Part shown: positions 26,918 to 35,732 of the stretch, in pieces
How the letters are laid out: each line of letters opens with the position of its first letter
Position numbering within the stretch: position 1 is the first letter of the stretch
Source: Aureliella helgolandensis
GTDB lineage: Bacteria; Planctomycetota; Planctomycetia; Pirellulales; Pirellulaceae
Length of the DNA: 64,000 nucleotides
Reading direction: 5' to 3'
NCBI RefSeq assembly: GCF_007752135.1
Contig: NZ_CP036298.1
Coordinates: forward strand, 4,898,001 to 4,962,000
The notes under the pieces: generated by a model
What the model saw: only the letters and a program-made list of their open reading frames with translations
Told to the model about the DNA's origin: nothing
Databases searched by the model: none
Made by a program: the position numbers and the translations under genes

Positions 26918-27439
26918 ATGAAAACCTTACCTACCTTGGCCCTGCTCGGATCCCTCCTCCTGTGCACCGGATGTGCAGAATCCAAAGTCGCCTTCACTGC
27001 TAGCGATGCTGGCGACGACGCCGCAAGTGCCTACCTCGTCTCACAAGAACCCAAGGATGCGATGTCTGTTGGGCAAGCTCGCAAAGAAGTTGAAGATGCG
27101 AATGAGGTCACCCTGGTCGGCCGCATCGGCGGCTCCTACAAACCGTTTGTCGATGGCATTGCCGCATTCACCATTGTGGACTCAAGCGTTCCCCATTGCG
27201 CTCCTGAAGAAGGCTGCCCCACTCCGTGGGATTATTGCTGCACGATGAATCAAGTGAAGGATAACATTGCTACCGTCAAAGTAGTTGACGAAAGCGGTGC
27301 ACCGGTAACTCAGGATGCCCGAGAGTTGCTCCAAGTCAAAGAGCTATCCACGGTGGTCGTTCATGGAACGGCCCAGCGCGACGATCAAGGAAACCTGTCT
27401 GTCCTGGCCAGAGAAGTTTTTGTCCGCCCCGCCAGCTAG
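26918..27439 (+). CDS. Lipoprotein with Cys-rich segment, in the ABC cluster
   Basis: 173 aa. The lipobox LLCTGC puts the acylated Cys near residue 19. The mature part has strands suggestive of a small OB-like barrel ([40 protein letters not shown]) and a Cys-rich loop [16 protein letters not shown] that could bind a metal. No family was recognised. The place between the first permease and the adaptor suggests a substrate-binding or accessory role in the exporter; this is inference. Confidence 0.75.
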   Translation: MKTLPTLALLGSLLLCTGCAESKVAFTASDAGDDAASAYLVSQEPKDAMSVGQARKEVEDANEVTLVGRIGGSYKPFVDGIAAFTIVDSSVPHCAPEEGCPTPWDYCCTMNQVKDNIATVKVVDESGAPVTQDARELLQVKELSTVVVHGTAQRDDQGNLSVLAREVFVRPAS

Positions 27440-27696
27440 GTCTCAGCCAACTAGGCCTCAGACACGCGCTGATGCTCGACCGCAGAGAGCGTTCGCAGGC
27501 CTGGTAGTCACTGGTGTCCCCCAGGGCTGCCATCCTGCGGCGCACTCCTGCCGCAGCATCGGTCCGTTAAGTCCTAGTGGTTTCGTGCCAACAATCGCCC
27601 GTTCCAGGCAATCAATTCCCGCACCACCGTTGCCAAGCCGCCGTTTGGCTCCGGTGCTCACGTTCAGTTTTTCACGAATCGAGGAACACAATCCGA

Positions 27697-29271
27697 ATGG
27701 CCACACCCAACATCGACCTCAGCCAGCTTGCACTGGAGCGACCAGAAGTCACGCCGGCTGCGGAGAGTGCTGCAGCTGGAAAAGCAATTCGCAGATGGTT
27801 GGTACGCTATGGATTGCCAGCAGCGATCTTGTTGGGTTTCAGCACCCTCTTTCTGGCTGCCCTAGGATTTCAGTTGACACCAATTACACCGGTGGAAGTA
27901 ACACCGGTCGTCGTAAAGCGCAATAGTGCGCCCGCTCAAGGCACACCGCTCTTTCAGGCGCCTGGCTGGATAGAGCCGTGCCCCACCGCCATCAACGTTG
28001 CAGCCCTGGCACCCGGGGTGATCGAAGAATTGCTAGTGGTCGAAGGGCAAGCAATGACTGCCGGAGATCCGGTGGCTAGACTGATTCCCATCGACTCTGA
28101 GATAGAACTCGAGCAAGCGCAGGTGAGGCTGGCCATCCAAAAGGCAGAGCTCAAGCGGGCGGAGGCGGCGCGGAATGCTGCCCAGATCCGACTTGCCCAA
28201 CCCGTGCATCTCCAGGTTCAGTTGGCAGATGCTCAGAGTATGTTGGCCAAAACTCAAACCGAGTTGGCCAAACTCCCGTTTCAGATTGAAGCAGCTACGG
28301 CAGATGCGCGTTTTTTGAAAGAGAGTCTGGATGGCAAGAACGCCGCTCGCTCCGCAATTGCAGCCATCGTCGTCAAAGACTCCGAACGCGAGTACGCAGC
28401 CGCGGATGCCGTCCTCCGGGAACTCAAGCAACGGGGGCCCAATCTTCAGCAGGAGGCCGACGCCCTGCAGGCCAAGGTCGACGCCTTGCAAACCCAGGCC
28501 GACCTACTGGTGGAGGAGCATCGCCAGTTCGAGGAAGCAGAGGCAAATGTCAGTTCACAAACAGCGTTGTTGAAGCAGGCTGCGGTTCGCTTGCGACTGG
28601 CTGAACTGGCTGTCGAGCGGAATATGATTCGAGCACCGATCTCAGGACGCATCCTGAGGATTCTGGCAGTGCCAGGCACGCGCGTCATGGGACTCGACTC
28701 CATTGCGGGGCAAAGTTCCAGCACAGTGGCGGAGATGTATGACCCAGCGTCGCTGCAGGTTCGCGTTGACGTCCGACTCGAAGAGGTCCCGTTGGTCATT
28801 GAGGGACAACAGGTCCGCATTCAAACGGCCTCTTACCCCTCACCGCTACAGGGAATTGTGTTGCAGACAACCAGTTCGGCAAGCATTCAAAAAAACACCT
28901 TAGAAGTCAAAGTAAAATTGCTCGACCCGCCACGCAACGTTAGTCCCGAGATGTTGGTCACCGCCACGTTCCTATCCGCTGCCATCAGTTCCGAGGAAAC
29001 GCAAAACTCCCAGGAAGAACGCCTGTTCGTTCCGAGCCAATTGGTAAAGCAGGCAGCCACCGGAGAAGAGCAGGGAGTGTGGATCGTCGATGCAGACAAT
29101 CGCGCTCAATTTGTCCCTCTCCAACTGGGGCAGCAGGGAGAAGACGGTCTGGTCGAAGTGCAAAAGGGGCTCAGCATTACCGACAAAATTATCGCATCGG
29201 ACCAGAATCGCCTACATCCTGGCATGCGCGTTCACATTACCGCCCAAGATAGCCAGCTAGGACTGAGATAG
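27697..29271 (+). CDS. HlyD/MacA-type periplasmic adaptor
   Basis: 524 aa. A membrane helix near the N-terminus (about 36-58) precedes a lipoyl-like half (VAALAPGVIEELLVVEGQAMTAGDPVARL). A long alpha-hairpin follows (about 125-300, coiled-coil forming and rich in Glu, Gln and Ala), then the returning lipoyl half (RNMIRAPISGRIL) and beta-barrel domains. This is the layout of DevB/MacA adaptors that connect the ABC permeases to an outer-membrane exit. ATG 27697 is chosen because residue 2 onwards leads directly into the anchor; an upstream in-frame GTG would add no recognisable sequence. Confidence 0.9.
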   Translation: MATPNIDLSQLALERPEVTPAAESAAAGKAIRRWLVRYGLPAAILLGFSTLFLAALGFQLTPITPVEVTPVVVKRNSAPAQGTPLFQAPGWIEPCPTAINVAALAPGVIEELLVVEGQAMTAGDPVARLIPIDSEIELEQAQVRLAIQKAELKRAEAARNAAQIRLAQPVHLQVQLADAQSMLAKTQTELAKLPFQIEAATADARFLKESLDGKNAARSAIAAIVVKDSEREYAAADAVLRELKQRGPNLQQEADALQAKVDALQTQADLLVEEHRQFEEAEANVSSQTALLKQAAVRLRLAELAVERNMIRAPISGRILRILAVPGTRVMGLDSIAGQSSSTVAEMYDPASLQVRVDVRLEEVPLVIEGQQVRIQTASYPSPLQGIVLQTTSSASIQKNTLEVKVKLLDPPRNVSPEMLVTATFLSAAISSEETQNSQEERLFVPSQLVKQAATGEEQGVWIVDADNRAQFVPLQLGQQGEDGLVEVQKGLSITDKIIASDQNRLHPGMRVHITAQDSQLGLR

Positions 29272-29375
29272 CGTCGGCACGGCAGCCTATCGCTAGCTCA
29301 CCAGGAAGCAACAGGCGCACCACTCAACGCGGACGGCCTGCTTCCGCCCATCAACACTCAACCTCAGGAAAATGA

Positions 29376-30068
29376 ATGAGCATCGTCAATCTTCAACAAG
29401 TGAGCAAAAGCTTTAGCAAGGGTGAGGAAGTCATCACCCCCCTGCGGGAAGTCGATCTGGAAATCCACGCCGGAGAATTTGTTTCGCTGATGGGCCCAAG
29501 TGGAACCGGGAAGAGCACTCTGCTCAATTTAGTCAGTGGCATCGATCGGCCAGATGCTGGCAAGGTCATCGTAGCTGGCACCGATCTGACTCACCTGAAT
29601 CGCAACCGCTTAGCGGATTGGCGGGCGGCAAACCTAGGCTATATCTTCCAGACCCACAACTTGATCCCAGTCCTAACCGCCTACGAGAACGTTGAGCTGC
29701 CGACGCTGCTGTTGAAACTCACCTCCAAGCAACGCCGGGAACGCGTCAATCTGGCCCTTGCCGCAGTTGGACTCAGCGAGCGGGCAGGGCATTATCCTCG
29801 TCAGCTATCTGGCGGTCAGGAACAACGCGTGGGAATTGCAAGAGCCATTGTGGCACACCCCAAGGTCGTCGTTGCCGATGAACCGACCGGTAGCCTTGAT
29901 TCAGAAACGAGCGAACAAATCCAACACCTACTGCAACGGTTGAACCGAGAGCTCAACATTACCATGCTGATGGTGACCCACGATCGCGAAGTCGCCGCGA
30001 TTGCCTCGCGTCAGCTAACGCTCGACCGTGGAAAGTTCCTGACTGCGGAGGATCTGGCTCCATGCTAA
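29376..30068 (+). CDS. ABC transporter ATP-binding protein (LolD/DevA-like)
   Basis: 230 aa. Walker [13 protein letters not shown], signature LSGGQ in [20 protein letters not shown], and Walker [13 protein letters not shown] with the catalytic Glu are all present. This class powers MacB/LolCDE-type export rather than import. It overlaps the second permease by 7 nt, so the two are translationally coupled. It most likely serves both permeases in the cluster. Confidence 0.95.
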   Translation: MSIVNLQQVSKSFSKGEEVITPLREVDLEIHAGEFVSLMGPSGTGKSTLLNLVSGIDRPDAGKVIVAGTDLTHLNRNRLADWRAANLGYIFQTHNLIPVLTAYENVELPTLLLKLTSKQRRERVNLALAAVGLSERAGHYPRQLSGGQEQRVGIARAIVAHPKVVVADEPTGSLDSETSEQIQHLLQRLNRELNITMLMVTHDREVAAIASRQLTLDRGKFLTAEDLAPC

Positions 30069-31195
30069 CTTACGTTCTCAAAACCTTGATTCGCCATCAA
30101 ACGCGAAGCTTTCTGACGATTTCTGGCGCCGCAGTGGCGATGTTTGTCTTCTGTTTTGTCGGTTCGGTGCAAGAAGGCCTGGAGCGTCTAACCAGTGGCG
30201 CCGACGCAGATCGCAGCCTCATCGTCTTCCAGGAAAACCGTTTCTGCCCCACGACGAGCCGACTGCCTCAAGACTATGCTCGCAAAATCCAAAAGTTAGA
30301 GGGCGTGAAGGATGTTATGCCCATTCAAGTTTGGACCAATAACTGTCGCGCGAGTCTCGATATCGTAGTTTTTAATGGCGCCGATCCCCAACAGATTCGA
30401 ACCACTCGTCCCGTAGAACTCGTCAGTGGGTCTTGGCAGCAGTTTCAGGACACTCGAGATGCTGCTATCGTGGGGCGAAATGTGGCTCAGCGACGCGGAT
30501 TGTCGGTCGGCGACCAGTTCACCATTGGAGAATTGTCGGTACGCGTCGCCGGTGTATTTCGCTCACGAGTTCCCGCCGAAGAAAATCTGATCTACACCAG
30601 CCTTGAATACTTGCAATATGCGCAAGGGATCGATTCGGCGGGAATCGTTACCCAACACGAGGTCCGACTGGACTCGGGAGCAAATCCAGACCAAGTGGCC
30701 GCTAACATCGATGCGGCCTTACGCTCAGGCTCGGTCGCTACGAAAACGCGTCGCAAGGGTGCGTTTCAGTCGAGCACTCTGTCGGACTTGGTCGATCTCA
30801 TTGGTTTTGCGCACTGGCTGGGTTATGCCTGTGTTGGATTGGTGCTTGCGTTGGTAGCCACCACGACTGTGATGTCTGTTCAAGATCGCATCAAGGAATA
30901 TGCGGTCCTGCAAACCCTCGGTGTGCGACCACTGCGAACTCTGCGTTTAGTGTTGGCGGAAAGTACGCTTCTGTGCACCCTCGGCGGAATATTGGGTACG
31001 GCTCTCGCGCTGGTCGCCCTCCACCTCGGGGGCTTCGCGATTGGCGCTGAAGGGGCTACGATTGCGTTTCGGCCCTCCCTAACACTCGCCTCTCAGGGTG
31101 GTCTCATCTCTCTGCTCGTCGGCATCCTTGCAGGCCTGCCCCCAGCCACCCAAGTTGCCATGACACCTATCGTACCGGCCCTACGTCAAATCTAG
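30062..31195 (+). CDS. ABC transporter permease, FtsX/MacB type (second)
   Basis: 377 aa with the same one-plus-three helix layout as the first permease: an N-terminal anchor [20 protein letters not shown], a periplasmic domain, and C-terminal segments such as [22 protein letters not shown]. Sequence similarity to the first permease is limited, as expected for a heterodimer. Confidence 0.92.
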   Translation: MLTYVLKTLIRHQTRSFLTISGAAVAMFVFCFVGSVQEGLERLTSGADADRSLIVFQENRFCPTTSRLPQDYARKIQKLEGVKDVMPIQVWTNNCRASLDIVVFNGADPQQIRTTRPVELVSGSWQQFQDTRDAAIVGRNVAQRRGLSVGDQFTIGELSVRVAGVFRSRVPAEENLIYTSLEYLQYAQGIDSAGIVTQHEVRLDSGANPDQVAANIDAALRSGSVATKTRRKGAFQSSTLSDLVDLIGFAHWLGYACVGLVLALVATTTVMSVQDRIKEYAVLQTLGVRPLRTLRLVLAESTLLCTLGGILGTALALVALHLGGFAIGAEGATIAFRPSLTLASQGGLISLLVGILAGLPPATQVAMTPIVPALRQI

Positions 31196-31222
31196 ACTTG
31201 ATGACATAAAGCAGCGATTGCT

Positions 31223-31522
31223 ATGCCTCCCAACGATCAACAACCCAACAATCCACTGCACGGCGTAACGCTGATCGCCATGCTAGAACACCTCGTCGAC
31301 GTCTATGGGTGGGAGGAAATGGGTTACCGCATTGACATTCGATGCTTCAACGAAGACCCAAGCATCAATTCCAGTCTGAAGTTTTTGCGCACCACCCCGT
31401 GGGCAAGAGCCAAGGTCGAGCGTCTGTACGTGCGATCACTGCGGCATTCAAGACCGCAAGAGGTCCACCGACCGCGGACACCGGAGTCCGAGGTTACCCC
31501 CACCGATCCAGAAGAGACTTGA
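31223..31522 (+). CDS. VF530/DUF2132 family DNA-binding-like protein
   Basis: 99 aa. Residues about 9-75 match the VF530 family: [45 protein letters not shown]. This small all-helical family has been proposed to bind nucleic acid; its cellular role is unclear. The last 25 residues are charged and variable. The gene follows the exporter by 27 bp and precedes, tail to tail, a truncated KptA gene. Confidence 0.88.
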   Translation: MPPNDQQPNNPLHGVTLIAMLEHLVDVYGWEEMGYRIDIRCFNEDPSINSSLKFLRTTPWARAKVERLYVRSLRHSRPQEVHRPRTPESEVTPTDPEET

Positions 31523-31551
31523 AGCGGCTGGCGAAATTCGAAGCGTCCCAG

Positions 31552-31788
31552 TTAGTTGGCGCGAATCCGCGCGCGATCGTCACTCAAAGTGAACAGCTGC
31601 ATCTCTTGCTCATCGACCACTTGGTACACCTGCTCTACCGTTAGACTCTTGCCAGCCGCATTCGCATTGCGCACGAGTTCCTCGATGTCCAAATAGCCCT
31701 CATAATCCCGGCGCATGCCGATCGATTCAGGCTCGTGGCGTAGGACGAAAGTCAAGTATTTGCTGATTTTGGTAAGCCGTTTGTTCAT
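31552..31788 (-). pseudogene. kptA: RNA 2'-phosphotransferase, N-terminal domain only (truncated KptA)
   Basis: 78 aa. The whole length matches the N-terminal winged-helix lobe of KptA/Tpt1: KISKYLTFVLRHEPESIG (with the R17-H18 pair) and SDDRARIRAN. Full KptA is about 180 aa and goes on with a QGHS segment into the NAD-binding transferase lobe. Here a stop follows RIRAN and the bases beyond do not encode the missing lobe. It may be a decayed gene or a stand-alone wing domain. It is divergent from the nucleotidyltransferase genes, with 70 bp between starts. Confidence 0.82.
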
Positions 31789-31857
31789 GATGCCCAGTCT
31801 AATCCATACTCTATCTTTGGAAAACCACTCTCCGCCTTGCGTACTGGAGCAAATGAC

Positions 31858-32802
31858 ATGCCTGACAGCAACATCCGCTCACGGCTCCTCTCGGAGGGAA
31901 CCCAAGTGGTCGCAATGCGAGACATCCGCACCGCCAACGATCGGCTTGCTCACCCGGCCGGCGCCCTGGGCGTCATCGTACGCGTCCCCACCCATTCCAG
32001 CCAAGCCTACCAGGTTCGGTTTGGTGATGGCGTCGAGGTGGCCCTCCATTCCGATCAATTGGTCCGCCTAGCCGACTACAAAACGCGACAGACCGGCGTT
32101 TGGGAGGGCAATTCGCTGAGCGGGCAACTGTTGGAATACGTTATTTTCCGTTGCGTGATAGGCTCGCGTGCCTACGGCTTGGACGACGAATCCTCCGACA
32201 CCGACATTCGCGGGATCTATCTGCCGCCAGCACACCTGCACTGGTCCCTGAGCGGTGTCCCTGAGCAAATAGAAGAGGATGCGACTCAAGAAGTCTACTG
32301 GGAACTGCAAAAATTCTTGGTCTTAGCCCTCAAAGCGAACCCCAATGTGCTGGAATGCCTCTATTCCCCAATAGTACTGACCGCTACGCCCTTGGGCAGA
32401 GAATTGCTAGCGATGAAAGAGGTGTTCCTGTCGAAACTGCTGTTCCAAACCTACTCCGGTTACGTAGCTTCTCAGTTTAAGAAAATGCAGGTCGACATCC
32501 GTAATCAAGGGAGTGTGGAGTGGAAGCATGTCATGCACCTGATACGGCTCTTGATCTCAGGAATCTACGTACTGCAGGAGCACGCCGTGAATGTCGAAGT
32601 CGGAGACCACCGCGAAGCCTTGCTTCGAATCCGCCATGGCGAAATGCCGTTTCAAGAGGTCAATCGATGGAGGCTTGATCTGCAGCGCCAATTTGAATTG
32701 GCGTACCAAACGACAACGCTACCAGACCGTCCCGACTTCCGTCGCGCCAATGACTTTTTGATACGCGCCCGTCAGAGCGCAGTGGGAGCTGATGTTCCGT
32801 GA
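31858..32802 (+). CDS. RlaP/COG3541-type nucleotidyltransferase (first)
   Basis: 314 aa. An N-terminal small beta-rich domain (about 10-75, SH3-like in look: GTQVVAMRDI, GALGVIVRVP, YQVRFGDGVEVAL) is fused to a DNA polymerase beta-type nucleotidyltransferase core. The core shows GSRAYG at 102-107 and the metal-binding D114-T-D116 in SSDTDIRGIY, then PNVLECLYSP. The family (PF10127, RlaP, as recalled) has been linked to RNA repair. ATG 31858 is used rather than the upstream TTG. It overlaps the next gene by 4 nt (GTGA). Confidence 0.85.
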   Translation: MPDSNIRSRLLSEGTQVVAMRDIRTANDRLAHPAGALGVIVRVPTHSSQAYQVRFGDGVEVALHSDQLVRLADYKTRQTGVWEGNSLSGQLLEYVIFRCVIGSRAYGLDDESSDTDIRGIYLPPAHLHWSLSGVPEQIEEDATQEVYWELQKFLVLALKANPNVLECLYSPIVLTATPLGRELLAMKEVFLSKLLFQTYSGYVASQFKKMQVDIRNQGSVEWKHVMHLIRLLISGIYVLQEHAVNVEVGDHREALLRIRHGEMPFQEVNRWRLDLQRQFELAYQTTTLPDRPDFRRANDFLIRARQSAVGADVP

Positions 32803-33572
32803 TCGATCTAAACAGATTGCTGCAACATGTTGCGGCGCATCCCTACCCAACCATTTTCGTCACGATCAGCGGGGCCCATCTCTATGGCTTCCCTTCACCC
32901 GACTCCGACTTTGACCTCCGGGGCGTGCACTTGCTACCCCTTGAACAAGTTATTGGGCTCGATCACGGTCAAGAAACGGTTGAAAAAGAGGGCTGGTATG
33001 ATGGACTGGAAATCGATTTGGTAACCCACGATGCCGCCAAATACTTTGCACTGATGCTCAAACGCAATGGGTATGTATTGGAGCAGATCTTTTCTCCATG
33101 GGTTGTGTTTACGACCCCCGAGCATGAGCAGATCAAGTCACTAGCGGCCCAATGCATTACCCAACAACATGCACATCATTATCTCGGTTTCGCTTCCAGA
33201 CAGTGGCAATTGTTTCGACAGGGCGTGCCTCCCAGAGTCAAACCATTGCTGTACACCTATCGCGTGCTACTGACCGGAATTCACTTGATGCAGACCGGCA
33301 GAATCGAAGCTAACCTACTGGCCTTAAATCGCCACGAAGGGTTGCCCTACATCGACGAACTGGTAGCCAGAAAGCTATCGGGGCCAGAATGCCAAGTCCT
33401 GAATACGGTCGATTTCCAATTCGATGAAGGCGAGTACCAACGACTCACGCGGAAATTGGAGAAGGCTCACGAAGCCAGTTTCTTGCCAGAGCAGCCGGCA
33501 GCCAAAGCGGAACTTCATAATTTGTTGGTCAAAATGCGAACGGGCGGAAGTTCGACTTCCGCCCGTTGCTAG
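32799..33572 (+). CDS. RlaP/COG3541-type nucleotidyltransferase (second)
   Basis: 257 aa starting at GTG 32799, overlapping the stop of the first copy. It lacks the extra N-terminal domain. The core motif reads TISGAHLYGF with D37-F-D39 in SDFDLRGVH, a variant of the GSRAYG motif in its partner. The next conserved part, VTHDAAKYFALMLKRNGYVLEQIFSP, parallels PNVLECLYSP. Overlap and paralogy suggest the two subunits work together, perhaps as a heteromer. The substrate is unknown. Confidence 0.85.
   Translation: MIDLNRLLQHVAAHPYPTIFVTISGAHLYGFPSPDSDFDLRGVHLLPLEQVIGLDHGQETVEKEGWYDGLEIDLVTHDAAKYFALMLKRNGYVLEQIFSPWVVFTTPEHEQIKSLAAQCITQQHAHHYLGFASRQWQLFRQGVPPRVKPLLYTYRVLLTGIHLMQTGRIEANLLALNRHEGLPYIDELVARKLSGPECQVLNTVDFQFDEGEYQRLTRKLEKAHEASFLPEQPAAKAELHNLLVKMRTGGSSTSARC
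33539..33567. terminator. 13-bp hairpin inside the 3' end of the second nucleotidyltransferase gene
   Basis: AACGGGCGGAAGT/ACTTCCGCCCGTT with a TCG loop ends 3 bp before the stop codon. It lies between convergent genes and may serve both directions. There is no T-run. Confidence 0.5.
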
Positions 33573-33598
33573 TCCATCTGCGGTTTACCCGACTGGCA

Positions 33599-34099
33599 TT
33601 ACGATTTAGTCTTCAGGACAAAGTCGAAAACATTGTCGTCAGATTCGGCCACTGTTTCTTGAAGTGTCGAAGCTGAGTTGTACTTCGCCGGAAAGGGATC
33701 CTTGTTTTTTGCCGCAGCCGCATAAACGCTACCGCTACGTTCTCCCATGGCCGCTTCCATATACTCGGCATTGTCAGAACTAACTTCCACGGCCTTACTT
33801 ATCTCGGCGGCATCGGCTACAGGCGTCTTGGTGATGGTAATTTTATAGGAGCCAGCAGGAATTCCCTGTCCCTTCAGGCTCGTCAACTTAAATTCTCCAT
33901 TGGCATTGGTCGTGGCTGTGCCAGTCACAGCCCCTTCGCCTCCGCCTTGCGGCGAGAAGACGACAAGCGCCCCTTCGATGGCTTTGTCATCCAAGACCAC
34001 AGAACCCTTGACGGGATAGATCTTGACGCCGCCACAACCAAGGCTACAAAGCAGCACCAACAATGTCACCGACCGAAGCAGAACTGAAGTTGCCTTCAT
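33599..34099 (-). CDS. Small lipoprotein with carboxypeptidase-regulatory-like fold
   Basis: 166 aa from the ATG at 34099. The lipobox is SLGC (Cys near residue 20). The mature part (VYPVKGSVVLDD-type start, AIEGALVVFSPQGG, GTATTNANGEFKLTSL, PAGSYKITITK) matches the transthyretin-like or carboxypeptidase regulatory-like domain common in planctomycete lipoproteins. These often lie next to DUF1559 genes, as here (150 bp downstream of one). Surface anchoring is likely; the molecular role is unknown. Confidence 0.82.
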   Translation of the reverse strand: MKATSVLLRSVTLLVLLCSLGCGGVKIYPVKGSVVLDDKAIEGALVVFSPQGGGEGAVTGTATTNANGEFKLTSLKGQGIPAGSYKITITKTPVADAAEISKAVEVSSDNAEYMEAAMGERSGSVYAAAAKNKDPFPAKYNSASTLQETVAESDDNVFDFVLKTKS

Positions 34100-34248
34100 G
34101 TTTAGATTCCCCAAAAATTGAACTCCTGAAAACAGGTTTGCCATTTAAAAGATTATGAACAGCTAGCAGCGAGTTGCACACGGTCGCCGTTCTAAGAAAG
34201 CGGGCGACGGACATCGTCCGCCGCCCTAACTTCGAGGCGTTCTCTCCA

Positions 34249-35343
34249 CTATTGTGGCAGTTGAGCAGCTTCTCCGCCGTTCTTGCTTCCCAACGCTCCC
34301 CACACACCATAATCAGACATGCCAGAGGGAGTTGCTAGACTGTCGGCCGCTTGGTTCCCGGTATCGATCGACTGCGAAATGAATTGCACCGAACCGTCTC
34401 CCATGCCAACCTGCACTCCACCGGTGTGGAAGCTCGACGGCGGACTCTGATCTTCATTGCCATCCACACCGCCCCAGTGACACGATGGTCCATTGGGCGG
34501 AAGCATGGTGGCAAAACCCACGAAATAGGGACGTCCGTCCATTGCTCGACCACCCGTTGGTCGGAAATCAGCCCGGGTATCTCCAGTCAACTTGCGAGGG
34601 TTGTTGGGATCGAGTCGCGCCAAACAGGCAGCTGGATTCCACGCTTGCTGGTTCAGAGCCACTCCCCCCATAATGTCATCGCGTCCCCCACCGGCAACTC
34701 GCTCACTCACCAGAATGGTGTTCGAAAGCCCATCGGGGATCCCACCGATTTTCAACCAGCGGTTCATTTGGAACACACCACGGTTGTCTCGGTTTTGGGA
34801 AGGAATAAAGTGGTTCTGGTGATAGTCATCCCCCACACACACTTTGTAATTCAACAAGGTCGGGCTCTCGCCGCGATTTCCAGGAGGTGAGTCGGAGGGG
34901 CAAATGAATCCCGCCACATCCTGCTTCCAATACTCGTTGATGAACGCCAACTCTTGAGCATCCCCTGAACCGGTCGCCCAAGGCGAAGGCAGACCAGGTC
35001 CGCTGGGTTTGGCCCGCGACATGATTCCGTTGTAACGCGGTCCTTGCTCAATGAAGGGCATGACGGCTAACGTATACGCAATGGCATAGTTGCCTGTTCC
35101 AATTCCTGGTTGATCCCCTTCGCCTCGGTACCCCATGGACGGCAGGGTACTGTAGGTCGATTCGTAGTTCAACATCGCCAAGCTCATTTGCTTGACGTTG
35201 TTCGAACATTGCATTCGTCGCGCCGCTTCACGCGCCGCTTGGACTGCTGGCAAAAGCAGCCCTACCAAAATTCCAATAATTGCAATCACGACAAGCAGTT
35301 CCACAAGTGTGAATCCAGGCTTGCGCCGGACAGTTCTCCCCAT
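34249..35343 (-). CDS. DUF1559 prepilin-type protein (first)
   Basis: 364 aa from the ATG at 35343. Prepilin signal and helix KPGFTLVELLVVIAIIG are cut before Phe in this type of signal. The DUF1559 domain covers most of the rest, ending with HTGGVQVGMGDGSVQFI, the typical closing motif. These proteins are planctomycete pseudopilin-like surface proteins of unknown function. A longer frame upstream to 35547 has no signal and is not used. It is followed by a lipoprotein gene. Confidence 0.93.
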   Translation of the reverse strand: MGRTVRRKPGFTLVELLVVIAIIGILVGLLLPAVQAAREAARRMQCSNNVKQMSLAMLNYESTYSTLPSMGYRGEGDQPGIGTGNYAIAYTLAVMPFIEQGPRYNGIMSRAKPSGPGLPSPWATGSGDAQELAFINEYWKQDVAGFICPSDSPPGNRGESPTLLNYKVCVGDDYHQNHFIPSQNRDNRGVFQMNRWLKIGGIPDGLSNTILVSERVAGGGRDDIMGGVALNQQAWNPAACLARLDPNNPRKLTGDTRADFRPTGGRAMDGRPYFVGFATMLPPNGPSCHWGGVDGNEDQSPPSSFHTGGVQVGMGDGSVQFISQSIDTGNQAADSLATPSGMSDYGVWGALGSKNGGEAAQLPQ

Positions 35344-35732
35344 CTGATATAACTCCCCAAAAAGACGATATCCCAGCCCTAATTGGCAGGGCATAAAATT
35401 AAGACACGAATAACTCGCGCCTAACGAAACACTCATCTTCCTAATTAGAAGGGGTTTGCAGCACCTCCGCAAGTGATTTCCAGGCACTTGGCGAGAATAA
35501 AGCGTCCGATAGTGGCACTTAGCGAGACAAATCCACCCCCAAGTCATTTCGCGGAATGCAACGCCTCGTGCGAGGGCTGCCGATTGATGGTGCCGTGAGC
35601 CGTAGAATTCCGTTGGCAGACGAGTCCATAACGGGGACGCTTCACTGGTGACGTCGCCCAGCGATTGGCTCTCAGAAGTCCTCGATGCGCTTGCAAACGC
35701 CAGAGGAACACTAGGTTTTGTGGTGAGTCACC
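35344..35732. other. Spacer between the CRTAC1 gene and the DUF1559 gene
   Basis: 389 bp, no gene or repeat seen. It separates two genes on the same strand, so the DUF1559 and lipoprotein pair may have its own promoter here. Confidence 0.45.
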
